Below, one piece after another: positions 8,964 to 16,458 of a stretch of 33,051 nucleotides of DNA. Origin of the DNA: Chloroflexi bacterium UBA4733 (GTDB lineage: Bacteria > Chloroflexota > UBA4733). Where the stretch lies: assembly GCA_002404055.1 (NCBI GenBank), contig DHIZ01000070.1:12797-45847 (forward strand). Direction: 5' to 3'. How positions within the stretch are numbered: position 1 is the first letter of the stretch; every line of letters begins with the position of its first letter. The position numbers and the translations under genes are program-made. The notes under the pieces were generated by a model. The model searched no databases and had not been told where the DNA came from. It saw only the letters and a program-made list of their open reading frames with translations.

Positions 8964-9736
8964 TTCCTGACAGACCGTCGCCAAGGATGCCGCGTATTGG
9001 CGACGTTATCGAAATCCCAACGCCGCATGGACTAGCGTTTGCCCAGTACACTCACCGCCATCGGCTGTACGGAGCGCTGCTGCGTATCCTGCCAGGGTTG
9101 TACGGCATACGACCGGCTCATCTTTCCGCGCTCGTCAAGGGACCACAGTCCTACGTGGCAATCTTCCCAGCTCTCAATGATGAAGTACGAGAAGGGCGCT
9201 TCACGATTGCCTTGCACGAAGATGTACCAATGCCGGCGCGCCCCTTTCCGCTTTTCCGCGCGGCGGGATGGCGAGAACCGAGAACCGGCGAGGTGCGAAA
9301 GTGGTGGCTGTGGGACGGCAAACGTGAGTGGAGCATTGACTGCCTGACGACAGAGCAGCACGCGCTCCCGCTTCGCGAAATGCCGACTCCCGGTATGCTC
9401 GTCCAGCGTCTCGCGAAAGGATGGCACCCGAGCGATGACTTGGGCCAAGGCATCGCGGTTCCAGGGCTGACTAACCCACCACCGGTGACCGACCGGCGAT
9501 TACAGCACTTTTTCACGTTTCCGTCCAAGGTGGCCGCCGGTCGGGCGTTGACTGCGCTGATCGCCGGAGGGTACGAGGCCAAGGCGAAGCCCGGACGCAA
9601 CCGGCGGGAGTGGTTCGTCTTCGCGTGGCAGCGCACCACGGCAGGGAATGGTTCTGACATGCGTGACCATTTCAATGAGTTGGCCGCCCAACATCGCGGC
9701 ACATATGACGGTTGGGAGCTGGACATCGGTCCATGA
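8960..9736 (+). CDS. Immunity protein, Imm26-like domain fused to RraB-like domain
   Basis: 258 residues, starting with GTG whose last two bases form the start of the RHS stop (GTGA overlap), so translation is likely coupled. The N-terminal half opens with R-I-G-D-V-I-E-I-P (12-20) followed by an H-G-x-A-F-A-Q-Y turn, the pattern of Imm26-type immunity proteins. The C-terminal part (~183-257) has FFTFPSK, then a helix ALTALIAGGYEAKA, a REWFVFAW strand, and ends H-R-G-T-Y-D-G-W-E, the signature of the RraB (regulator of RNase E activity B) family. Position directly after the toxin tip and lack of a signal peptide support a cytoplasmic immunity role against the GIY-YIG tip. Which half binds the toxin is unknown. 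Domain calls are from pattern recognition only. Confidence 0.75.
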   Translation: MIPDRPSPRMPRIGDVIEIPTPHGLAFAQYTHRHRLYGALLRILPGLYGIRPAHLSALVKGPQSYVAIFPALNDEVREGRFTIALHEDVPMPARPFPLFRAAGWREPRTGEVRKWWLWDGKREWSIDCLTTEQHALPLREMPTPGMLVQRLAKGWHPSDDLGQGIAVPGLTNPPPVTDRRLQHFFTFPSKVAAGRALTALIAGGYEAKAKPGRNRREWFVFAWQRTTAGNGSDMRDHFNELAAQHRGTYDGWELDIGP

Positions 9737-10605
9737 GCGTTTCTATCGGCGGAGAGGTCCACGTCGCTCCTAGCATGCAAGACTGTTTTGTTAGCATTGA
9801 GCGCATCAGCCTGACTTACCCCAGCGGGCATCAGGTAACGTATGCCTACACGGCTCGAGGGCAACTGCAAAGCGTCACGGACTGGCTGAGCAACCAGACG
9901 GGCTACAGCTACGACAACGCCGACCGCCTGACGGCGATCACCTCACCCAACGGGGTGGCGGGCAGCCTGGGCTACGACAACGCCGACCGCCTGACGAGTG
10001 TGGCGTATCTGCAAGGCACGACCAGTCTGGAGAGCATCGGCTACACCCGCGACGCGGTGGGCAACCCCACGGCGATGACGGACAGCACCGGCAGCACGAG
10101 CTATGGCTACGACGCCCTGGACCGGCTGAGCAGCGCCAGCTACCCGAATGCCGATGCGGTGAGCTACGCCTACGATGCGGTCGGCAACCGCACCGGCCTG
10201 ACGGTGAATGGCGTGCCGACGACGAGCGCCTTCGATGCGGCGGACCGGCTGACAGCAGCGGGGAGCACCACCTACACCTACGACACCACTGGCAACCAAC
10301 TGACGAAGACGGCGGCTGGCGTCACGACGACCTATGCCTACGACCTTTTGCACCGGCTGACGGGGATCAGCGGTCCGACTACGGCCAGCTACAGCTACAA
10401 CGGCGATGGGCTGCGCGTGGGCAAGACGGTGAACAGTGTCGCGACCAGCTATGTCTGGGACCCGACCGGGTTGGGTCACGTCGTCTCGGACGGGAATGGG
10501 AACGAGTTCCTCTGGGGCCAGGGGCTGGTGGGCCAGGTGACTGGAGCGGTGACCAGCTACTCCTACACTCATGTCGCTTCCCACGTCCCAAGAGTTGAAC
10601 TGTGA
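9733..10605 (+). CDS. Displaced RHS YD-repeat fragment (orphan tail, third cistron)
   Basis: ATG at 9733 overlaps the immunity stop (ATGA), giving a 290-residue frame. About 22 unrelated residues lead into ~258 residues nearly identical to the end of the YD region of the large RHS protein. It breaks off where the parent continues into the RHS core (DGLGS) and ends after a few unrelated residues. There is no signal peptide, core or toxin tip, so it cannot act alone as a toxin. It is best read as the remnant of an older RHS 3' end displaced when a new tip and immunity gene were inserted, or as a donor cassette for gene conversion. The frame is intact with no stops or shifts, so either it is recent or it is still used. 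An alternative TTG start at 9712 is less likely. Confidence 0.8.
   Translation: MSVSIGGEVHVAPSMQDCFVSIERISLTYPSGHQVTYAYTARGQLQSVTDWLSNQTGYSYDNADRLTAITSPNGVAGSLGYDNADRLTSVAYLQGTTSLESIGYTRDAVGNPTAMTDSTGSTSYGYDALDRLSSASYPNADAVSYAYDAVGNRTGLTVNGVPTTSAFDAADRLTAAGSTTYTYDTTGNQLTKTAAGVTTTYAYDLLHRLTGISGPTTASYSYNGDGLRVGKTVNSVATSYVWDPTGLGHVVSDGNGNEFLWGQGLVGQVTGAVTSYSYTHVASHVPRVEL
9799..10572 (+). repeat. Direct repeat, displaced copy
   Basis: Downstream copy of 7317-8090, same orientation, offset 2482 bp, ungapped. Recombination between copies would delete 2482 bp including the RHS core, toxin tip and immunity gene. The left junction follows a short unique stretch (9737-9798); the right junction lies at ~10572, after which the sequences have nothing in common. 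Confidence 0.9.
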
Positions 10606-10700
10606 AGCGGGCTTACGATCTTCTTATCTCGTTAGCATATAGGCAGTCGCCGCGTCATACTTGCTGGAAACGCTCTTGATCAGCGGCGGGAGTCGAAGGC

Positions 10701-12464
10701 ATGTGTGGCATCTACGGGTACGTCGGCGCGCGCAGCGATGCGTCGGCGTTGGTGGTGGCCGGTCTGCGCCGGCTGGAGTATCGGGGCTATGATTCCTGGG
10801 GTGTCGCCGGAGCGCAGGCGGGACAGGTAACGCTGGCGCGGCGGACGGGGCGCGTCAATACCAGCGGCGTGGCGCTACCGGAGGGCAAGGCAGCGCTGGG
10901 CCACACCCGCTGGGCGACGCACGGCGGCGTCACTGAAGCGAACGCCCACCCGCATGTCGACTGCAGTGGTCGTCTGGCGCTCGTCCATAACGGCATCGTC
11001 GAGAATGCCGCGGCACTGCGTCGGCAACTGGAGGCACGCGGGCACACGCTGAAGTCCGACACAGATACGGAGGCAGTCGTCCACCTGATCGAAGAGGAAC
11101 TGCGGACTGCGCCGAGCTTGCATCACGCTGTGCTGGCCGCTTTCCGGCAACTGGACGGCATCAACGGGATCGCCGTGCTGGACGCGGCGGACGGCACGCT
11201 GGTCGCCGCGACTAGTGGTTCGCCGCTGGTGATCGCCATGGGCGACGGCGAGGCGCACCTGGCGTCTGATCCAGCGGTACTGCAAGGTGTCGCTGAGAAG
11301 GTCGTCCTGCTGGACGATGGCCACCTCGCCATCATCGAGCCGGACCGCCTGCGCGTGCTGAACATGGCGCTGGGGTCCTGGGTGCAGCCGCGCACGTTGC
11401 CTGCCGAGTCGGTGACGGCCGAGGTTACGCTTGGCGAGGGTGAGCATTGGATGCGGCGAGAGATTGCCGAGCAGCCCCGTTTGCTACGGCTGCTGGCGGA
11501 CGACGCGGTGGCCGACGCGGTCACACTGGCAGAGGCGATTCGTGTGGCCACTTCTGTTACCTGGGTCGGCTGTGGCACGGCCTACCACGCTGCCCTGTAT
11601 GGTCGCTACGTGCTGGCACAGGCCGGCGAACGCTCCCACGCCGTGCCCGGCTCGGAGTTCTCCTATCTGGCCGATGCCGTTGGACCCGGTGGCTTGCTAC
11701 TGGCGCTCTCCCAAAGCGGCGAAACCATTGACATCCTTGACGCCTTGCGCGTCGCCCATGCGCGTGGCGCTCGCGTCACGGCCCTGGTCAATGCCGGCTG
11801 GTCGACCCTGGCGCGCCTGGCCGACGACTGCGTTCGCCTCCGGGCAGGACCGGAGCGCTGTGTGCTGGCGACGAAGTCGTTCCTGGCCAAACTGGCGGTG
11901 ATCACGTTGGTGGAGGCAGCAGTTCGGGGCGATGTTGCTACCGGTCGGCAAGCCTTGCGCGAGGCTGCCGCGGCCATCGAGACGATCCTGACGCCGCCCT
12001 ACCAGCAGCGCGTACACGATCTGGCCTGCCGCCTCGCTGCCAGCGAGCACATGTTCTGCCTCGGACGCGGTCGCAGCACCGCCATCGCGTTGGAAGCCGC
12101 CTTGAAAATCAAGGAAGGCAGCTATGTCCACGCTGAAGGCTTCTCGTCTGGAGAACTGAAGCACGGGGTCATTGCGCTGATCGAGCCGGGGACGCCGTGC
12201 CTGCTGCTGGCCCCGCCGGACGACACGCAACCGGCAATCGTGGCGGCGGCCATGGAAGTTCAGGCGCGTGGCGCGTTGACGATCGGCGTTGCGCCCGGCC
12301 CCCTCGCAGGCTGTGCGGAGACGCTGGAGGTCCCCCCCTGCGGCAGTGGCTGGTGGCTGGCCGCCTCGGTCGTGTCGCAGACGCTGGCCTATCATCTCAC
12401 CTTGCTGCGCGGGCACGATCCCGACATGCCCCGCAACCTGGCGAAGAGCGTGACCGTGCGTTAG
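10701..12464 (+). CDS. glmS: Glutamine--fructose-6-phosphate aminotransferase (isomerizing)
   Basis: 587 residues, close to the usual ~600. It makes glucosamine-6-phosphate from fructose-6-phosphate and glutamine, the first step to UDP-GlcNAc and peptidoglycan. It begins MCGIYGYVG, so Cys2 becomes the N-terminal nucleophile of the glutaminase domain; GHTRWATHGG and the NAHPH segment follow. The first SIS domain has VGCGTAYHA and LSQSGETIDILDA; the second has the LGRG segment, ALKIKEGSYVHAE and GELKHG (the ring-opening histidine). It ends PRNLAKSVTVR, with K582 the expected Schiff-base lysine. GGCGGGAG precedes the ATG. It follows the RHS fragment by 95 bp, in which no clear promoter or glmS-type ribozyme was seen. 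Secure. Confidence 0.97.
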   Translation: MCGIYGYVGARSDASALVVAGLRRLEYRGYDSWGVAGAQAGQVTLARRTGRVNTSGVALPEGKAALGHTRWATHGGVTEANAHPHVDCSGRLALVHNGIVENAAALRRQLEARGHTLKSDTDTEAVVHLIEEELRTAPSLHHAVLAAFRQLDGINGIAVLDAADGTLVAATSGSPLVIAMGDGEAHLASDPAVLQGVAEKVVLLDDGHLAIIEPDRLRVLNMALGSWVQPRTLPAESVTAEVTLGEGEHWMRREIAEQPRLLRLLADDAVADAVTLAEAIRVATSVTWVGCGTAYHAALYGRYVLAQAGERSHAVPGSEFSYLADAVGPGGLLLALSQSGETIDILDALRVAHARGARVTALVNAGWSTLARLADDCVRLRAGPERCVLATKSFLAKLAVITLVEAAVRGDVATGRQALREAAAAIETILTPPYQQRVHDLACRLAASEHMFCLGRGRSTAIALEAALKIKEGSYVHAEGFSSGELKHGVIALIEPGTPCLLLAPPDDTQPAIVAAAMEVQARGALTIGVAPGPLAGCAETLEVPPCGSGWWLAASVVSQTLAYHLTLLRGHDPDMPRNLAKSVTVR

Positions 12465-12466
12465 GG

Positions 12467-12495
12467 TTGACGCGTAGGCGTCGCCCCGGTAGAGT
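12467..12495 (+). promoter_or_regulatory. Predicted sigma70-type promoter for serine acetyltransferase gene
   Basis: TTGACG at 12467-12472, 17-bp spacer, TAGAGT at 12490-12495, beginning just three bases after the glmS stop. A start near 12502 gives a short leader to the GTG at 12535. Good hexamers and ideal spacing; not experimentally supported. Confidence 0.55.
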
Positions 12496-12534
12496 TTGGG
12501 TGCGGGCGAACGAAGGACCGCCAGGGAGGAAGGC

Positions 12535-13236
12535 GTGGTCCGTTTGCCGCTACCATCGTCGACCAGCCCCGACCAGCCCCCGCAACAACTGGCCGATATG
12601 GCCGTCATCGGTTTCCCCGTTGGGGAACAGCGACCCAGCGGCTGCCATTCCCGACGCTTCATCTTCTGGAAGTTGCCGGAAGACATCTGCATCGTCTTTG
12701 ACAAGGATCCGGCGGCGAGAAACCTGGCAGAGGTGCTGCTATACCAGGGCCTGCACGCCCTCGTGCTGCACCGTATCGCCCACCGCTTGTACCTACGGCG
12801 TGTGCCCTTTCTGCCCCGCCTGATCTCTCAGTTCGGACGCTTCATCACGTCCGGCATCGAGATTCACCCCGGTGCGCGCATCGGCCGGCGCTTCTTCATC
12901 GACCACGGCACCGGCATCGTGATCGGTGAGACGACGGAGATCGGTGACGACGTGATGCTCTACCATCAGGTGACGCTGGGCGCCACCGGTTGGTGGAAGG
13001 ACATCGTTAACGGCACGAAGAAGCGGCACCCCACCATCGGTGATCGCGTCACCATCGGCGTCGGCGCCAGTATCCTGGGACCGGTCACCATCGGCGCCGA
13101 CAGCAAAATCGGCGCGATGGCCCTCGTCGTGGAGTCAGTGGAGCCGAATTCTACTGTCGTTGCCAGCCCCGCCCGCCGCCTGCACCGCACGAAAGACCAG
13201 CGGATCGAAGTGGAAGAGCTGGACTACCAAATTTGA
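12535..13236 (+). CDS. cysE: Serine O-acetyltransferase
   Basis: GTG start at 12535 preceded by GGGAGGAAGG; 233 residues. It makes O-acetylserine from serine and acetyl-CoA, the first committed step of cysteine synthesis. After a helical N-terminal part comes a left-handed beta-helix with hexapeptide repeats ([35 protein letters not shown]). FIDHGTG carries the catalytic histidine (H124), followed by LYHQVTLG and KRHPTIGD. The loop between the last two ([11 protein letters not shown]) is longer than in E. coli CysE, and the N-terminal domain is short, as in EpsC-type enzymes. The end VVASPARRL is typical. An in-frame TTG at 12496 lacks a ribosome-binding site. A different hexapeptide acyltransferase is unlikely given the DHGTG/YHQVTLG pair. 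Confidence 0.9.
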   Translation: MVRLPLPSSTSPDQPPQQLADMAVIGFPVGEQRPSGCHSRRFIFWKLPEDICIVFDKDPAARNLAEVLLYQGLHALVLHRIAHRLYLRRVPFLPRLISQFGRFITSGIEIHPGARIGRRFFIDHGTGIVIGETTEIGDDVMLYHQVTLGATGWWKDIVNGTKKRHPTIGDRVTIGVGASILGPVTIGADSKIGAMALVVESVEPNSTVVASPARRLHRTKDQRIEVEELDYQI

Positions 13237-13253
13237 ACCTGTGGGGCGGCGGC

Positions 13254-14006
13254 TCAGCGCCAGGTCGCAGCTATCTGCCCATACGCCTGGTTGAGTTCCT
13301 TCATGCGCAGTTCGCTGCCTCCCAGGTCAGGGTGATGTTGCTTGGCGAGCGTGCGGAAGGCCTGAGACACATCGGCACGTGAGGCGCCGGCACGCAGGCC
13401 GAGCGCGGCGTAGCACGGAGCCAGGTTGGCGCTCACCAACTGAGCATTGTTGCCCGTCCCGCTGCGCTGCTGGCGGCGCGCGCGACGTTCTAACAAGCAG
13501 CGCTCCACTTCCTGGCGGAAGGCGCGTATGCCTTCCTCCTGGCTTCCTGCGAAGGCGCGAACCCGTTCCACCGTCGTGAGGTCAAAGTAGCGGTCAACCA
13601 GGCGCTCGGCCAGTTCGGCGTCACCGAGTTGCATGTGGGCCCAGATGCCCAGCTCGACCAGACGTGTCCGTTCGTCGTCGCTGAGTAAGCGGCGGCGCAA
13701 GGCGTCGACGGGAGCTAGCGCCGCCAAGCGGCGCGCATGCTCATCCTGCTGTTCGCGCATCCGATCGTGGACCAGCGAGTGAAACTCGCGCACGATGGCC
13801 TGGCGATCCTCTGGGGGGAAGTGGTCAAAGAGAGCGAGATCACAGGGATCAATACGACAGGCGTCAAAGAGGTGGCGGCGCAAGCGCTGCAACTCCAGGC
13901 TACTCGCTGATAGCATCGCTGTCCCCTGGTAGCGATCGAAGGTTCGGCGCAAGCCCGGTGATAACTCGCCTAATTCGGCAAGAGAGGGGTGGGCTCCGGC
14001 GATCAT
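13254..14006 (-). CDS. J-domain protein (C-terminal DnaJ domain)
   Basis: 250 residues. A charged alpha-helical N-terminal part (1-200) resembles nothing I recognise. A short J domain occupies the C-terminus (~203-250): YAALGLRAGASRADVSQAF, then the HPD tripeptide (225-227) needed to stimulate Hsp70 ATPase, then the LNQAYG helix. There is no Gly/Phe region or zinc finger, so it is a specialised co-chaperone that directs DnaK to a particular client. Its ATG overlaps the stop of the dehydratase gene (ATGA), so the two are cotranslated. It converges with the cysE gene 17 bp away. J-domain call is firm; the client is unknown. Confidence 0.85.
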   Translation of the reverse strand: MIAGAHPSLAELGELSPGLRRTFDRYQGTAMLSASSLELQRLRRHLFDACRIDPCDLALFDHFPPEDRQAIVREFHSLVHDRMREQQDEHARRLAALAPVDALRRRLLSDDERTRLVELGIWAHMQLGDAELAERLVDRYFDLTTVERVRAFAGSQEEGIRAFRQEVERCLLERRARRQQRSGTGNNAQLVSANLAPCYAALGLRAGASRADVSQAFRTLAKQHHPDLGGSELRMKELNQAYGQIAATWR

Positions 14007-15010
14007 GCGTCCGCCAGCACCTTCGCCAGCAGAGCGGCGTCGACATTGCCGCCAGACAGCACAGCGACCAGTGGCCCGGCTTCTGGCTGCACCAGGCCAC
14101 GTAGGAGCGCCGCCACGGCCACCGCCCCGGATGGCTCGACGACCAGCTTGCAGCGCAAGGCCAGGAAGCGCATTGCCTCAAGGGTGGCGGAATCGGGCGC
14201 CGTCACGATCTCCGAAACGTAGCGCTGGAGAAAGCGAAAGTTGAGCGCGCCGATTCGCCGCGTGCGCAGGCCATCACAGATCGTGTCGATACTCGCCGCC
14301 TCAACTACCTCGCCCGCCGCCAGTGACGCCTGTGCGTCGGCGGCCGTGGCAGGCTCGACACCGATGACGCGGACTGACGGGCGCATCTCCCGAACTGCCA
14401 GCGCCACCCCGGAGAGCAAACCGCTGCCGCCGCAGGGTACCAGCACCGTGGCCACGTCCGGCAGTTCCTCGACGATTTCCAGGCCAACGGTCGCCTGCCC
14501 GGCGATGATGGCGGCATCGTCGAAGGGAGGCACGACCGTATAGCCGTGCTGTTGCTGCAATTCCAGCGCGCGCTGCTGGCGTTGCAGCGAATCCAACCCG
14601 GCGAACACCACCTCGGCGCCATAGCCGCGGGTGGCCGCCACCTTGGCAGGGATTGCGTCTTCCGGCATCACGACCACGGCGCGCACCCCCAGCAAGCCGG
14701 CCGCGCAAGCGACACCCTGCGCATGGTTGCCGGAGGAGTACGTGATCACGCCACAGGCTCGTTCTTCAGCGCTCAAGGACGCGATCTTGTTATAGGCGCC
14801 GCGCAGCTTGAAGGAACCGGTTCGCTGCAAACACTCCGGTTTGAGCCAGACCGGCGCGCCGTAATGCGCCTCCAGCGTCCGCGACCGTTGCAGGGGAGTC
14901 GCGTTGATCACGCCACGCAAACGCTCGCGCGCTGCCCTTACGTCGTCCAGCGAGACGGGCAACAGCTCAGGCGGAAGGCCGACGGTCACGGGGGTCACCT
15001 GCGTTTGCAT
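14003..15010 (-). CDS. PLP-dependent threonine/serine dehydratase
   Basis: 335 residues, fold-type II PLP enzyme. RTGSFKLRGAYNK carries the Schiff-base lysine (K68). SSGNHAQG binds the substrate carboxylate, and the glycine-rich PCGGSGLLSG loop binds the PLP phosphate. Expected reaction is threonine to 2-oxobutanoate and ammonia, feeding isoleucine synthesis, or serine to pyruvate. The length shows there is no C-terminal ACT regulatory domain, so isoleucine feedback of the long IlvA type is not expected; catabolic TdcB-like or serine-racemase-like enzymes have this size. Overlap with the J-domain gene is odd. A promoter (15140-15168) and a hairpin-rich leader precede it. Exact substrate is uncertain. 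Confidence 0.88.
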   Translation of the reverse strand: MQTQVTPVTVGLPPELLPVSLDDVRAARERLRGVINATPLQRSRTLEAHYGAPVWLKPECLQRTGSFKLRGAYNKIASLSAEERACGVITYSSGNHAQGVACAAGLLGVRAVVVMPEDAIPAKVAATRGYGAEVVFAGLDSLQRQQRALELQQQHGYTVVPPFDDAAIIAGQATVGLEIVEELPDVATVLVPCGGSGLLSGVALAVREMRPSVRVIGVEPATAADAQASLAAGEVVEAASIDTICDGLRTRRIGALNFRFLQRYVSEIVTAPDSATLEAMRFLALRCKLVVEPSGAVAVAALLRGLVQPEAGPLVAVLSGGNVDAALLAKVLADA

Positions 15011-15025
15011 GGAGCTATGATAACA

Positions 15026-15088
15026 GGGGGCGGGTCGCGGGGCAGGCCCCCACTCTGCCTTCGCGGGTGCCCTTTGGGCGACGCCCCC
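15026..15088. repeat. GC-rich intergenic hairpin with dispersed 20-mer, copy 1
   Basis: Arms GGGGGCG (15026-15032) and CGCCCCC (15082-15088) pair, extending through GTCG/CGAC with a two-base bulge. Inside lies a 20-mer (15044-15063) identical to one at 21313-21332. It falls in the predicted leader of the dehydratase mRNA. The other copy faces the opposite way relative to its downstream gene, so this looks like a dispersed repeat and not a shared cis-regulator. Confidence 0.55.
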
Positions 15089-15139
15089 ATGCGTGGGGCC
15101 GAGCCAATGTCAGCGGATTGGTGGCTTCACCGAACCGAC

Positions 15140-15168
15140 ATTATGCCGCAGTCCGGCCCACGCGACAA
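15140..15168 (-). promoter_or_regulatory. Predicted sigma70-type promoter for dehydratase/J-domain operon
   Basis: On the reverse strand: TTGTCG (15168-15163), 17-bp spacer, CATAAT (15145-15140). A start near 15133 would give a leader of about 120 bases that contains the 15026-15088 hairpin. Strong -10 match; no experimental support. Confidence 0.5.
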
Positions 15169-15231
15169 CCTTCCTGACGTATCGGCTACCATTGTCCCGC
15201 TATTGGTTGCAAGGACGAAGGGGACACACGC

Positions 15232-15942
15232 ATGAAGGCACTGATCGTGCGGGGCGGCTGGACGGGACACGATCCGGTTGAGACCGGGGACATTGCGGCA
15301 CGCGAGCTGCGCGCCGAAGGCTTTGACGTGGAGGTCGCCGGCGCCCTGGACGCGCTGCGGGATCGAGAGAGCCTCTTCGGCCTTGATCTGATTGTGCCAA
15401 TCTGGACGATGGGCAGCATTGAGAAGGAGCAACTGCAGCCCCTGCTGGCGGCGGTGAAAGCGGGGGTTGGTCTGGGCGGCTGGCACGGCGGCATGTGCGA
15501 TGCCTTTCGGCAGGCGCCGGACTACCAGTTTATGACCGGTGGCCAGTGGGTCGCCCACCCCGGCAATGCCGCCGCCCATTACACGGTGCGTATGGGACCC
15601 ACGACGAGTCCCATCACGGCAGGCCTCAGCGATTTTTCGGTTACCTCCGAGCTGTACTACATGCACGTCGACCCTGGTGTGACCGTTCTGGCGTACACCC
15701 TCGTTGCCCCCGCTAACGGTGCTGGCGACCCCTACTCGGCCGAGGCACAGGCGGATGTGGAGGCGGGGCGTGTACCCGGCATCACGATGCCTGTCGTCTG
15801 GACCAAGCGCTTTGGCAAGGGTCGCGTTTTCCACCTGACGCTCGGCCACAAGGCCGATATCTTCGATATTCCTGAAGCGTTAACGCTCATGCGCCGTGGG
15901 CTGGTGTGGGCGGCGGAAGGCAAAGCCTCGGCGGCAGGTTAG
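15232..15942 (+). CDS. ThuA-like domain protein
   Basis: 236 residues, preceded by AAGGGG eight bases before ATG. It opens MKALIVRGGWTGHDP, followed by strand-helix alternation and GVGLGGWHGGMCDAF, the class I amidotransferase-like fold of the ThuA family (IvrGGW.gH and GlHgg..d elements). Later come WVAHPG, the SELYYMHVDP turn, PVVWTKRFGKGRVFHLTLGH and an EAL-x-L-M-R-R-G-L-V-W-A end, all typical. No signal peptide. ThuA-family proteins are linked to sugar (trehalose) utilisation and keto-sugar chemistry; the reaction here is unknown. It stands alone between divergent and convergent neighbours. Family call is good; function is not established. Confidence 0.85.
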   Translation: MKALIVRGGWTGHDPVETGDIAARELRAEGFDVEVAGALDALRDRESLFGLDLIVPIWTMGSIEKEQLQPLLAAVKAGVGLGGWHGGMCDAFRQAPDYQFMTGGQWVAHPGNAAAHYTVRMGPTTSPITAGLSDFSVTSELYYMHVDPGVTVLAYTLVAPANGAGDPYSAEAQADVEAGRVPGITMPVVWTKRFGKGRVFHLTLGHKADIFDIPEALTLMRRGLVWAAEGKASAAG

Positions 15943-16008
15943 CGCTGCCCCCGCTCCTAAACCTGGCCAGGAAGGCGGACAGTGCCGCCGCGACAACGCG
16001 GTCCGCGG

Positions 16009-16434
16009 TCACGGCCGGTCACCTGCTGTGGCGGCGCGGTCAGCCAGGCAGCGCCGGATTGTTTCGGCGGCCTTGTCCAGGGCCTGATCCGTTGGGTGCG
16101 CGTCCTGATTGGCGAAGTCCAGGTCCCGTTCCGATGTGATCGGCACAAGGTGGATGTGGACGTGCGGCACCTCCAGACCAGCCAGCAGCACGCCAACCTT
16201 GACGGGCTGAAAACCGAGCTGGAGCGCCTGGCCGACGATCTGAGCAACGCGCGTGAGGTGCGCCAGCAGGTCCGGTTGCAGGTCCAACCAGTGGTCTACC
16301 TCGGCACGTGGCACAACGAGGGTGTGGCCCGGTTTCAGCGGTCGGTTGGCAAGGAAGGCGACACAGCGTTCGTCCTGCCAGACGAAGCGCGCCGGCAGTT
16401 CGCCGGCAATGATGCGCGTAAAAATGGTCGCCAT
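16009..16434 (-). CDS. HIT family (histidine triad) nucleotide-binding hydrolase
   Basis: ATG at 16434 follows AAGGAG by seven bases (a GTG at 16452 lies upstream of that site), giving 141 residues. MATIFTRIIAGELPA is the usual N-terminus, followed by PLKPGHTLVVPR. The triad HVHIHLVP has H91, H93 and H95; the middle histidine is the nucleophile of nucleotidyl hydrolases or transferases. Likely a Hint-type purine-nucleoside phosphoramidase or dinucleotide hydrolase in the cytoplasm. Last gene of a same-strand run, 24 bp after the acyltransferase gene, where its ribosome-binding site lies. Specific substrate cannot be assigned. Confidence 0.92.
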   Translation of the reverse strand: MATIFTRIIAGELPARFVWQDERCVAFLANRPLKPGHTLVVPRAEVDHWLDLQPDLLAHLTRVAQIVGQALQLGFQPVKVGVLLAGLEVPHVHIHLVPITSERDLDFANQDAHPTDQALDKAAETIRRCLADRAATAGDRP

Positions 16435-16458
16435 TGGTGGTCTCCTTTCCACTGTGAC

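Noticed and set aside
10606..10700. glmS ribozyme upstream of glmS
   Set aside because: The gap is only 95 bases, and none of the conserved glmS ribozyme elements was recognised.
11697..12704. 335-codon reverse frame across glmS and cysE
   Set aside because: Antisense to two secure genes with perfect family motifs.
15026..15088. Riboswitch or attenuator in the dehydratase leader
   Set aside because: The shared 20-mer near aroC is in the opposite orientation relative to its downstream gene, and no known riboswitch core was recognised.
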